NCBI RefSeq assembly: GCF_052180275.1
Contig: NZ_CP197465.1
Span: 4,092,001 to 4,156,000 of the forward strand
Reading direction: 5' to 3'
Origin: Kumtagia sp052180275
GTDB lineage: Bacteria; Pseudomonadota; Alphaproteobacteria; Rhizobiales; Rhizobiaceae
Length of the DNA: 64,000 nucleotides
Below the pieces are notes generated by a model. That model did not search any database. It was not told the DNA's origin and saw nothing but the letters and a program-made list of their open reading frames with translations. Every line of letters begins with the position of its first letter. The stretch's first letter is position 1. Positions 1 to 7,538 of the stretch are shown here, piece after piece. Both the position numbers and the translations under genes were made by a program.

Positions 1-1
1 G

Positions 2-175
2 TCGACCATCACCCGGAAAATGACCATCGCCTATCGTGATGACCTGAAAGACCCCTCCTCCGGGGTCGGCCTGCGCGTCACGGTGAACGGCGTCGTCCAC
101 AATGTCATTTCGGTGGGTGAGATCGGCGCAAGGGTTGGCCTGCGCCTCCTGCTTGATGCGGGGACGGAAGCATGA
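2..175 (+). CDS. Phage head-tail adaptor / head closure protein (5' truncated by window)
   Basis: The frame is open from the window edge and ends in an ATGA overlap with the next gene. The visible 57 residues read as the C-terminal half of a small beta-barrel head-closure protein (HK97 gp7 / SPP1 gp16 type): a short hydrophilic loop, then two strands with the pattern VxVNGVxxxVxSVxxIGARxGLRLLL. Position immediately before an HK97-gp10-like protein and a DUF3168 protein is the usual siphovirus connector order. The start and first half are missing, so the assignment rests on the C-terminal pattern and on synteny. Confidence 0.6.
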   Translation, partial: STITRKMTIAYRDDLKDPSSGVGLRVTVNGVVHNVISVGEIGARVGLRLLLDAGTEA

Positions 176-609
176 CCGTCCGCAACGTCCAGCGCCTGAC
201 GCGTAAGCTTGTAGGCATTCCCGAAGGTGCGCGCCGCCGCATTGAAGGTGCTTTGCTGGCCTCGGCAGCAGAGATGAACAGTTTCGCTATAGTCAAAATC
301 CAAAAGGGCTCCGGGACTGGCCGCACGTACAAGCGTGGCCAGCGTAGTCATACGGCATCCGCGCCCGGGGAGTATCCAAACAGCGACTATGGGGAGCTGG
401 TGCGCAAAATGTTCTTCGAAATGCGCGGTCGACTCACGGCAGTATGGGGTAACTCCGCCAAGCATGCCCGTCCGCTGGAACTCGGCACGAGCCGCATGGC
501 TGCTCGTCCTTTCTTGCGTCCCACCTACCTCGCCCTGCGCGAGCGCGCCAAGAAGCGTGTCGGTGACGCCGTTCGTGAAGCCCTGAAAGCCTACGCCCGT
601 GGCCGATAG
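172..609 (+). CDS. HK97 gp10-like tail-completion / neck protein
   Basis: A 145-residue protein starting ATG inside the previous stop (ATGA). The N-terminal half is a basic helix, then a Thr/Tyr/Lys/Arg-rich loop around residues 45-60. The C-terminal half carries the conserved LExGTSxMxARPFLRP pattern near residues 102-117, a hallmark of the HK97-gp10 family (PF04883). These proteins cap the connector or join it to the tail tube. The 3' end overlaps the next gene by 11 bases, which implies translational coupling within the tail operon. Confidence 0.8.
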   Translation: MTVRNVQRLTRKLVGIPEGARRRIEGALLASAAEMNSFAIVKIQKGSGTGRTYKRGQRSHTASAPGEYPNSDYGELVRKMFFEMRGRLTAVWGNSAKHARPLELGTSRMAARPFLRPTYLALRERAKKRVGDAVREALKAYARGR

Positions 610-1003
610 CGCGCTCCCCCTGCTGACAGCGGTGCAGACGTTACTCCTTGCCACCGCGCCGGTCACGGCTCTGGTCGGCACCCGCGTCTACGGCGCTGTG
701 CCCGTCAAACCCACCTATCCCTTTATCCTTGTGACGGCGGACAGCCTGCCGTTTGCCGCAAACGACTTCGCCGGCATGGAGCATCGGTTGCGGGTCCAGG
801 CGTTCGCGCGTGAGAACCGGCCTGGCACTGTCCTGACCATCCGCCAGAAGGTCTTTGACGCCCTCAACCGCAATGAAGCGGCCTTGACGCTTCCCGGGAA
901 CACCCTCGTTTTGATTGAGCACGATGGGCTCTCAACCTGCTTCCCGGAAGAGGATGGTCGAACCTATCAGTCTGCCATCGAGTTTAAGGCTCTCGTGGTT
1001 TAA
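599..1003 (+). CDS. DUF3168-type tail terminator/completion protein
   Basis: A 134-residue protein with a GTG start inside the preceding gene. The layout fits the DUF3168 family (GTA gp8 / tail-terminator type): N-terminal helix, the segment VGTRVYGAVPVKPTYPFI at about residues 26-43, then HRLRVQAFAREN before a long helix, and a C-terminal strand. These proteins close the head-proximal end of the tail tube. Place and size (usually 130-140 residues) agree. Confidence 0.75.
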   Translation: MADSALPLLTAVQTLLLATAPVTALVGTRVYGAVPVKPTYPFILVTADSLPFAANDFAGMEHRLRVQAFARENRPGTVLTIRQKVFDALNRNEAALTLPGNTLVLIEHDGLSTCFPEEDGRTYQSAIEFKALVV

Positions 1004-1057
1004 TCCTTTTCTTCAAATTAATTCTCTCCCATGATGGGCACAACAAAGGGTCTGCAT

Positions 1058-1231
1058 ATGAAAGTTCTGATGCTTCGCGATAAACTAGCTTCTGAAGACG
1101 GGGTCACAACCAAGCTTTTTGCCACCGGTGAAACATACGACATAGGCGACACACTTGGAGAGGGCTTTATTGCAGAGGGCTTGGCCGAGACTGTCACCGA
1201 TATTAAACCTTCTCGTCGCAAGGCTGAGTAG
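1058..1231 (+). CDS. Small phage protein of unknown function
   Basis: About 57 residues, acidic then basic at the C-terminus (ends SRRKAE). I chose the ATG at 1058 because an AAAGGG sits 7 bases upstream; an in-frame ATG at 1031 would add nine residues and has no ribosome-binding site. It lies between the tail terminator and the major tail protein, where siphoviruses often encode a short poorly conserved protein. No domain recognised. Confidence 0.55.
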   Translation: MKVLMLRDKLASEDGVTTKLFATGETYDIGDTLGEGFIAEGLAETVTDIKPSRRKAE

Positions 1232-1294
1232 TTTGATGTTGCCGTTTAAGGATTTTCGGGTTTAATCTATTACCAATAACGGAAGGGTCATAAT

Positions 1295-1702
1295 TTGGCT
1301 GCACAAAAGGGACGGGCAGTGCTCGTCAAATACAACTCCACTGGAAGCACTTATGTGACCGTGGGCGGTAGCCGCGAGGTCACCCTTACCATCAACAATG
1401 AACCGGTCGACATTACCAACTCGGATGACGCGGGCATCCGCAAGCTGCTGGAAGGCGCCGGGGTCAACTCCGTCAGCATCAAGCTGCAGGGGGTCTATGT
1501 CGAAGACGCCGCCGCCGCCGCGATGCGCGTCGATGCCAGCACGAACGCCCACCGCAATTACCAATTCGTGATGCCCGGCACCGTCGCGAAGACCTACCAG
1601 GGCAGCTTCATGATCGCCTCCTACGAGGAAGCGGGCTCCTACAACGGCGCGGCAACCTACAACATCACATTTGAGTCCGCCGGCGCGGTCACTATCAGCT
1701 AG
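1295..1702 (+). CDS. Phage major tail (tube) protein
   Basis: A 135-residue protein of the TP901-1/GTA gp9 tube type: N-terminal KGRAVLVKYNSTGSTYVTVGG, then VTLTINNEPVDITNSDDAG, a pattern found at the start of many tail-tube subunits, followed by alternating strands ending in FESAGAVTIS. The start is TTG at 1295, supported by a strong GGAAGGG seven bases upstream. An ATG in frame is not available nearby. Tube subunits polymerise around the tape measure to form the tail lumen. Confidence 0.85.
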   Translation: MAAQKGRAVLVKYNSTGSTYVTVGGSREVTLTINNEPVDITNSDDAGIRKLLEGAGVNSVSIKLQGVYVEDAAAAAMRVDASTNAHRNYQFVMPGTVAKTYQGSFMIASYEEAGSYNGAATYNITFESAGAVTIS

Positions 1703-1710
1703 GAGGCACC

Positions 1711-2148
1711 ATGAAAAACATCAAATTCCTCCTCGCAACCTCCGGCCTCGTCATCGCGGCGGCAGCCATTTCTGCGGTTGCGGAAGCCCAAACGGCGCCG
1801 AACGTCAGCACGACCGATATCACCACGGCGGGCTTGAATGCCTCCACCGGCCTGCAAAACGCTTCCGGGGTAACGTACTTCGCCAACAATGGCGAAACCC
1901 TCCTGCTTCTCAAGGCGGGCGGCACGGCCTTGACGGCGACGATCAACAGCATCGCCACGAGCGTGAATACACAGGCATTCGGGCCAATTGCACTGACCAG
2001 CCCAAGCATTGTCGTGCCATCCGGGACGATTGCGGTGCTTGGCCCCTTCCCTCCAGGACGGTTCAATAACCAGTACGGTCTCGTCGGTGTATCGATGTCG
2101 TCGATTACCGGCGTGAGCGCCTCGGCAATCAATGTCCCGCAGCCCTAA
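1711..2148 (+). CDS. Phage beta-sandwich protein with signal peptide
   Basis: A 145-residue protein directly after the tube gene with AGGAGG before its ATG. Residues 1-27 form a clear Sec signal: Lys-rich start, hydrophobic stretch, AEA/Q cleavage region. The mature part repeats a pattern I know from phage virion-associated proteins encoded at this site (TAGLNA, FANNGETLLLLK, VPSGTIAVLGPFPPGRFN), where a signal peptide is not usual. Its role is unknown; a decoration, adhesion or envelope function is possible. It overlaps the next gene by one base (TAATG). Confidence 0.65.
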   Translation: MKNIKFLLATSGLVIAAAAISAVAEAQTAPNVSTTDITTAGLNASTGLQNASGVTYFANNGETLLLLKAGGTALTATINSIATSVNTQAFGPIALTSPSIVVPSGTIAVLGPFPPGRFNNQYGLVGVSMSSITGVSASAINVPQP

Positions 2149-2489
2149 TGGAAACCCTTCGTAACGAGGTCACCATCACCCTCGCCGGTGAAGACCGCAC
2201 AATGCGCGCCACCTTCGGTGCCATCCGCGCCATCGAAGGGGCTCTGGGAAAGAGCATGATCGCCCTCATCAACCAGATTGGGCAACAAGGCGACCTGTCC
2301 ATCACCGACGCCGCCACCATCGTCCATCATGGCCTCCGCGGTCATGATGACCCGCGCCTGACGCTTGAAGAGGTTGGGGAAGGAATTGTTGAGGCAGGCC
2401 TCTCCAAAATCAGCCTTCCCGTGGTGGAATTCGTAAGCCGCGCCCTGAGCGGGGTGAGCGTGGGAAAGTCGGAAAAGGCGGAAAAGTAA
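2148..2489 (+). CDS. Tail assembly chaperone, GTA gp10-like (lambda gpG analogue)
   Basis: A 113-residue protein beginning in the previous stop (TAATG). Features of the GTA TAC family: RTMRATFGAIRAIEGALGKS near residues 20-40 and LSITDAATIVHHGLRG near 50-65. It ends with a short basic and acidic tail. Codons 105-107 contain the heptamer G GGA AAG in the zero frame, the same slippery sequence used at lambda G/T, and the -1 frame stays open into the next chaperone gene, so a frameshifted 186-residue fusion is predicted in addition to this product. Confidence 0.8.
   Translation: METLRNEVTITLAGEDRTMRATFGAIRAIEGALGKSMIALINQIGQQGDLSITDAATIVHHGLRGHDDPRLTLEEVGEGIVEAGLSKISLPVVEFVSRALSGVSVGKSEKAEK
2462..2468 (+). 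promoter_or_regulatory. Programmed -1 frameshift slippery heptamer
   Basis: GGGAAAG is positioned as G GGA AAG in the gp10-like frame. A -1 slip continues at 2468 in the frame of the downstream chaperone, adding a linker and the residues LPWEDIM before its annotated ATG. That WEDIM segment is part of the conserved N-terminus of TAC_6-type proteins, and no start codon exists for it in that frame. The heptamer is the one established for lambda G-T. Confidence 0.75.
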
Positions 2490-2512
2490 CCGAGCTACCA
2501 TGGGAAGACATC

Positions 2513-2707
2513 ATGTCTTCCGCCCTCGGTATACTTAAATGGTCACCTAATACCTTTTGGCAAGCGACGTTTTATGAATATACTGCTGCCATGAAAGGTC
2601 ATCTGGTTTCTCAAGGCGTCGAAATTAAATCTCCGATGTCACGCGATGAATACCTGACGCTTAAAGCCGAGGATGCCGCTAAAACCAAGAGAATGCCCAA
2701 TGCGTGA
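2513..2707 (+). CDS. Tail assembly chaperone second part (TAC_6-like, lambda gpT analogue)
   Basis: From its first ATG it gives 64 residues containing the family signature LKWSPNTFWQATFYEY near residues 8-23. The conserved region begins upstream of this ATG and is reached by -1 frameshifting at 2462-2468, so the natural product is probably the C-terminal part of a 186-residue fusion and this ATG may not be used. It immediately precedes the tape measure gene and overlaps it (GTGA), the standard location of these chaperones. Confidence 0.8.
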   Translation: MSSALGILKWSPNTFWQATFYEYTAAMKGHLVSQGVEIKSPMSRDEYLTLKAEDAAKTKRMPNA

Positions 2708-4731
2708 GTCAAACCCTAGAATCGCTGGTTGTCGAGCTACGGGCTGACGTAAAGGGTCTTCAAACCTCCCTCCAAACTGCCGCTGGCGACGTAAGCCGGT
2801 TTAGCAACCGGGCCAGCCGTGATGTTGACGGCTTTCAGGCCGCTATCTCACGCGCCCGCACCGCGGTCCTGACGCTCGGAACGGCTTACGCCGCTTTTCG
2901 GGTCGGTCGCAGCATCATTGATGCTGGTGTGCAGGTCGAAGCCATGCGCAACCGGATGGTCGCCGCGACTGGTGACGCACGCGTTGCCGCCGATGCTCTG
3001 GCCTACGTCCGGACTGAGGCTGACCGCCTCGGCCTCAACCTCGTCACCGCCACCAACGGCTTTGCCGGGTTCTCCGCGTCCGCCTTGCGTGCGGGCCTGG
3101 CGCTGCAACAGACCAAGGAGATTTTCACCGGCGTCAGCGAGGCCGCGGTGTCCATGCGACTGCCGGCCGAACAGACCGCGCTGGTATTCAAGGCGCTGGA
3201 GCAGATTGCCGGCAAGGGCACGGTCTCAATGGAAGAGCTGCGTGGCCAACTCGGCGACGCCCTCCCCGGCGCTTTTGAGATCGCCGCCAAGGCCATGGGC
3301 AAGTCCACTGCTGAATTCGCGAAAATGGTAGCGAACGGCGAAGTGCTGGCGGGTGACTTCCTGCCGCGCTTCGGTGCTGCCATCCGCAAGGAGTTGGGCG
3401 GAAGCGTGGACGAAGCAGCCCAAGGCGCGCAGGCGGCGTTCAACCGTCTCGGCAATGCCTTCTTCGACCTGAAGGCCAAAATGGCGGAATCCGGCTTCCT
3501 GGATGCGGTGACAAACTCGGTCAAAGACCTCACCCTCGCCCTGAATGACCCGGCGACGGTGGAAGGCTTGAAGGGGTTCGCCTCACTCCTGGGCGATATC
3601 GTCACTGCCGCGACAAATGCGGCTGCTGCGCTGGGCGGGTTCTACGCCCAAGCCAACAAGGCCATAGAAAGTGTGGGCAACAAGGCCTTCGCCACCGTGT
3701 TCGGCAAAGAGGGTTCCGATGCCATCGCCCTTGCCCGCAAGGCAAAGGCGAACGGCATTCCGGCCGATGCCCAGCGGGCGATTGACGCGATCATGGCGCG
3801 CGGCGGGTTCAAGGCCACTGCCGGTTCTGACACATCCGGGCTGGGAGCCTCGCTCCCCGGCAACGGCATCTCCGCAACTGGTGGCTACACTCTCGGCAAG
3901 ATCGTCATGCCCCCCGCCTCGGCCGACGCGAAGGGTGAAAAGGCCCGCCTCGCCGCCGCCAAGCAGGCTGAGCGACTCCGGGAGCAGCTCTCCGGTCAGG
4001 TGGATTCCATGCGTTATGGGTTCGCTGGGCCGGAAGATCAGGCTGCGATGGACGTGGAGAAGCAGCAGGAAACGCTGCGCGAAGCTCTCGCGGCGAAGGC
4101 CATCACTGAGCAGGAATTCCGCGAACTCGGGCTGCAGGCGGAAATAGCCTATCAGGAACAGCTCGCCGAAATCCGGCAGAAGGCTTGGGAGGATGATCAA
4201 TCTGCTCTGGAAGGCTTCCTTGGCCTCCGTCTGCAAACGGAAGAACAACTTCGCAAACAATCCATCGGCAGCCAGGCCAAGGGTTTCCGCGATACCATCG
4301 CCCAAGCGGCCCAGCACAACCGCGTATTCTTCGCGATGGAGAAGGCTGCGGCGCTCGCCCGCGCGACGCTGGCGGCATACGAAAGCGTCGTCACCGCCTA
4401 TGCTTTCGGCTCCCGCATTGGTGGACCGCCTCTCGGCGCCGCTTTTGCCGGTGTCGCCGCCGCAGCGCAGGCGGTGAATATTTCGGCACTGGCATCGACC
4501 TCCTTCAACGGCGGTGGCGGCGGGGGTGGCGACTTCTCCTCTGGTAGCGGTGGTGGCTATGGTGGCGGCGGCGACGTCGGCTCTGCCTCCGTTGCTCCCC
4601 AGAAGATCATGCAGGTGACGCTGGTCGGCAGCGAAACCGCCCAAATGTCGAAAAATCAGGTCCGCGACCTCATCGACCTCATCAATGATGCGCAGCGGGA
4701 CGGCAGTCGCGTCCAGGTGGTCAACGCATGA
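2704..4731 (+). CDS. Tail tape measure protein
   Basis: A 675-residue protein with GTG start in the previous stop. Residues 1-50 are a helical lead (LVVELRADVKGLQTSLQTAA) typical of tape measures. Residues 50-300 carry the tape-measure N-terminal domain with KALEQIAGKGTVSMEELRGQ and the LPGAFEIAAKAMG motif; long Ala/Lys/Glu helices follow (400-530), then a glycine-rich linker (about 595-625). It sets tail length and is ejected with DNA. A 675-residue tape implies a short to medium tail. Confidence 0.9.
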   Translation: MSQTLESLVVELRADVKGLQTSLQTAAGDVSRFSNRASRDVDGFQAAISRARTAVLTLGTAYAAFRVGRSIIDAGVQVEAMRNRMVAATGDARVAADALAYVRTEADRLGLNLVTATNGFAGFSASALRAGLALQQTKEIFTGVSEAAVSMRLPAEQTALVFKALEQIAGKGTVSMEELRGQLGDALPGAFEIAAKAMGKSTAEFAKMVANGEVLAGDFLPRFGAAIRKELGGSVDEAAQGAQAAFNRLGNAFFDLKAKMAESGFLDAVTNSVKDLTLALNDPATVEGLKGFASLLGDIVTAATNAAAALGGFYAQANKAIESVGNKAFATVFGKEGSDAIALARKAKANGIPADAQRAIDAIMARGGFKATAGSDTSGLGASLPGNGISATGGYTLGKIVMPPASADAKGEKARLAAAKQAERLREQLSGQVDSMRYGFAGPEDQAAMDVEKQQETLREALAAKAITEQEFRELGLQAEIAYQEQLAEIRQKAWEDDQSALEGFLGLRLQTEEQLRKQSIGSQAKGFRDTIAQAAQHNRVFFAMEKAAALARATLAAYESVVTAYAFGSRIGGPPLGAAFAGVAAAAQAVNISALASTSFNGGGGGGGDFSSGSGGGYGGGGDVGSASVAPQKIMQVTLVGSETAQMSKNQVRDLIDLINDAQRDGSRVQVVNA

Positions 4732-5480
4732 CCTCGAACGCACGCCTCGGGTATGAGAACCTGCTGGAAAACGGCACCGTCGTCGCGTCGAGCGCCGACA
4801 CAGATTTCCCGGTCGAGAATGTCTATGACTGGATCACGTCGGACTACTTCAAGCCCGCCACGAGTGGCACCATCAATATCGACTCGACGCTCTCCGGCGC
4901 CCAAAGCGCGGACTACTTCGCCTTCTATGGGCATGACCTCTATGCCCACGGCGGCACGATCAAGCTTCAGTACCACAACGGGTCGGGATACGTGGACTGC
5001 TTCTCCGCGATCACGCCGACAGACAACACACCCCGCCTTGTCACATTCTCCAGTCAAACCGCCACCCTCTGGCGTATCGTCATTACGTGCACCAGCGTCT
5101 TCAGTATCGCTGTCGTGAGCTTCGGGCGGGTCCTGCCGCTCGAGTACGGCATGTACCTCGGTTGGACGCCGCCGCGCTTTGGACGCAAGACCAAGCTCGT
5201 CAACAGCCAGTCGGACGGCGGCGCGTTCCTTGGGCGCAGCATCTTTTCCGAAGGGGTGAAAACCAAGATCGAGATCCAATACGCATCGGATAGCTGGATG
5301 CGCGCCAACTGGCCGGGGTTCGTCGCCCATGCCGAGCAAAAGCCCTTCTTCTTCCTGCCAGACGTCAACCTTCCGCTCGAAGGCGTATTCTGCTGGACAG
5401 AGGATGACATTCCCTCGCCCTCGCACACGCATTACGGCCACATGGGTGTCAGCATCCCCATCCGGGGGCTCGTTGAGTGA
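4728..5480 (+). CDS. Phage distal-tail-region protein
   Basis: A 250-residue protein starting in the tape measure stop (ATGA). The N-terminal half resembles a galactose-binding/discoidin-like fold (DTDFPVENVYDWITSDYFKP near 23-42), and the C-terminal half carries GWTPPRFGRKTKLVNSQSDGG. Proteins of this composition sit between tape measure and hub in many alphaproteobacterial siphoviruses, in the place of the distal tail (Dit-like) subunit. Assignment is by position and pattern; no catalytic motif is seen. Confidence 0.6.
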   Translation: MTSNARLGYENLLENGTVVASSADTDFPVENVYDWITSDYFKPATSGTINIDSTLSGAQSADYFAFYGHDLYAHGGTIKLQYHNGSGYVDCFSAITPTDNTPRLVTFSSQTATLWRIVITCTSVFSIAVVSFGRVLPLEYGMYLGWTPPRFGRKTKLVNSQSDGGAFLGRSIFSEGVKTKIEIQYASDSWMRANWPGFVAHAEQKPFFFLPDVNLPLEGVFCWTEDDIPSPSHTHYGHMGVSIPIRGLVE

Positions 5481-7108
5481 CGGACTACGATACCCTGCGG
5501 GTCAAGGTCGGGCGCCGGCCGATTACGGTCGTTGAGCTGGACCTGGACTTCTGCACCCGCACATATGGGGTTGCGCCGTGCACCGCCGCTGTCGGCGTCA
5601 CCGGCCCGCAGAAGTGCTTCAACACCTTCGCGACCTGTCAGGATTCCGCCAACTACAGCAAGGGCAGCAAGACCTACAAATTCACCGAGCCCAATCCGAT
5701 GCTGCCTTTCGGCGAAAATTACTTCCCCTGCATCACCGGTATCGACATCGCGCCGACGCAGCTGAAACCGGGAAGCTTTTCAGTAAGTGCGGCGGTGACG
5801 GTCACCATACAGGACTTCCCCCACCATGACCGCGGCGTCGATCCTTATGTGTCCGGGCGGTCGTATACGCCTCGCGACCAGGGGACATTCTTTGGCAAGC
5901 TGATGGCCCGCAATCCGGTCGTCGCCAACCGCGTCATGCGCGTGAACACCGGCTACATCGACGCCGATCGCACGGTGTATACCCTCACCCGTACCTACTT
6001 CATCGACCGGATCGAGGGTCCGGACGCGAATGGTCGAGTCAAAGTTGTCGGGAAAGACCTGCTGCGGTTCGCGGAAATTGAAAAGACCATGATGCCGAGG
6101 CCTGCGACGGCTGTCCTCGCAAGCGCGTCGCCCGGAGTTTCGAACTTCACGCGCGGCCTCTCCCCTACAGGTGTCGGTGCCGATTATCCCACAAGCGGTA
6201 TAGGTCGGCTGGATGACGAGATGGTGGAATACACCCGTAGTGGCGACAATATCACGACGATTCAGAGGGGCGTGGAAAGTTCGGGAAACCCTGCCCACAA
6301 CGCCGCCACCAAATTTCAGGAATGCTTCCCGTCATCGGCCGTCGGCTATCGTCCGGTAGAGATCATACGGGACCTATTGCTCGCCGCAGGCATCGACAGC
6401 GCCTTCATTCCCTATTCCGCATGGGTGACCGAGTGCGATGCCTACATCGACCCGCTCTCGGTCGAGACGTTTGTCGCCGACCCGGAGAGTGTGAAGACGC
6501 TCATTGAGGAGATTCTCACCGACTTCGGCTGTGCTTTGTGGTGGGACGAACTCGACGCCGAATTGAAATTCAAGGTCATCTCGTCGGGCGCAACTGCCAG
6601 CGTCACCCTCAGTGACAATGAACACATCCTGGAGGGCTCGATGTCGGTGAAGGTGCTCGAAAAGGAGCGCTTCAGCCGTGTTCAGCTCAGCTTCGGCGTC
6701 ATGAAAAAGGGCGCGCTCCAAAACTACGCTTCAAGGCTCACCCCGGACCTCGAAAATACCGGCAAATCCCTGCTCGTAATCGACACAGTCTCTGAGAACC
6801 CGAACGCGTTTGACGGTGCCGTATCAAAGAACATCGTCAGCCGCTGGCTCGGATATAACCGGGACATCGAGGCCCAGAGCATCACAGATCGCTACCTTGC
6901 ACGCTATAACGTTGCGCTGCGAGAGGTGACTTTTAAGTTGGACGCCAAAGATAGCGATACCCGAACCGGGGACGTTATCGAAATTAAATCGCGCATGCTG
7001 CAGGCGCCGGATGGATCGCAAGTTCCGGTAAAATTCCTCGTAACGCAATTCCGCGAGTTAATCGTCGGGTCGCAATACCAATATACCGCTCTCGAACTTC
7101 CGAATTAA
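5477..7108 (+). CDS. Tail tip/hub protein with Cys4 (Fe-S type) motif
   Basis: A 543-residue protein with a GTG start overlapping the previous stop. Residues 20-56 have four cysteines (C26, C35, C47, C54) spaced C-x8-C-x11-C-x6-C within DLDFCTRTYGVAPC and KCFNTFATCQD. Lambda gpL binds an Fe4S4 cluster through C-x8-C-x22-C-x6-C, so the outer spacings match. The rest is beta-rich with a hub-like region (FIDRIEGPDANGRVKVVGKDLL near 176-197). It probably forms the tail tip that nucleates tube assembly. Confidence 0.75.
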   Translation: MTDYDTLRVKVGRRPITVVELDLDFCTRTYGVAPCTAAVGVTGPQKCFNTFATCQDSANYSKGSKTYKFTEPNPMLPFGENYFPCITGIDIAPTQLKPGSFSVSAAVTVTIQDFPHHDRGVDPYVSGRSYTPRDQGTFFGKLMARNPVVANRVMRVNTGYIDADRTVYTLTRTYFIDRIEGPDANGRVKVVGKDLLRFAEIEKTMMPRPATAVLASASPGVSNFTRGLSPTGVGADYPTSGIGRLDDEMVEYTRSGDNITTIQRGVESSGNPAHNAATKFQECFPSSAVGYRPVEIIRDLLLAAGIDSAFIPYSAWVTECDAYIDPLSVETFVADPESVKTLIEEILTDFGCALWWDELDAELKFKVISSGATASVTLSDNEHILEGSMSVKVLEKERFSRVQLSFGVMKKGALQNYASRLTPDLENTGKSLLVIDTVSENPNAFDGAVSKNIVSRWLGYNRDIEAQSITDRYLARYNVALREVTFKLDAKDSDTRTGDVIEIKSRMLQAPDGSQVPVKFLVTQFRELIVGSQYQYTALELPN

Positions 7109-7166
7109 AGCTTTATTGCCAAGCCCGTTATTCAGTGGCTAAATGGGGTAACGAAAGTTCCTCCTC

Positions 7167-7538
7167 ATGAAATTCTTACTTGCAGCCTCGGTCCTCGCAG
7201 TGGGGCTCTCGGGGTCTGTCCATGCGCAGGCCTATGGCTCGGGTGTGGACGGGCAAAGCGTATTCCGTGTCAGCCAAACACAAATTGTCAGCTTCGTATC
7301 GGCCTCGACAGCATCCCAGAAGCTTGCATCCGAGACTCGCGTCATTCGCCTGAGCTGCACCCAAGACTGCCACTTCAAGCGGGGCGCGACCTCGGGCGTC
7401 ACGGCGACGGTCAGCGACAGCCTCCTGTTTGCCGGTGCCACGGAATACTTCAAGGTTCCGGCCACGGGGCCGAACTACATCGGCTTCATCCGCGATTCTG
7501 CTGATGGCCGCGCTTTCATCGACGAAATGACCCCCTAA
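7167..7538 (+). CDS. Small phage beta protein with signal peptide
   Basis: A 123-residue protein. Residues 1-21 are a signal peptide (MKFLLAASVLAVGLSGSVHA, cleavage after AHA-like VHA). The mature part has RVIRLSCTQDCHFKRG with two cysteines that could form a disulfide in the periplasm, and ends in a Gly/Asp-rich strand. Similar non-secreted sequences lie beside tail-fibre genes of phages. It stands between hub and SGNH fibre gene, directly abutting the latter. Function unknown. Confidence 0.6.
   Translation: MKFLLAASVLAVGLSGSVHAQAYGSGVDGQSVFRVSQTQIVSFVSASTASQKLASETRVIRLSCTQDCHFKRGATSGVTATVSDSLLFAGATEYFKVPATGPNYIGFIRDSADGRAFIDEMTP

Noticed and set aside
31..681. Long minus-strand reading frame opposite the connector genes
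   Set aside because: It is a shadow of two well-supported plus-strand genes with GC-rich codon bias; its protein shows no known pattern.
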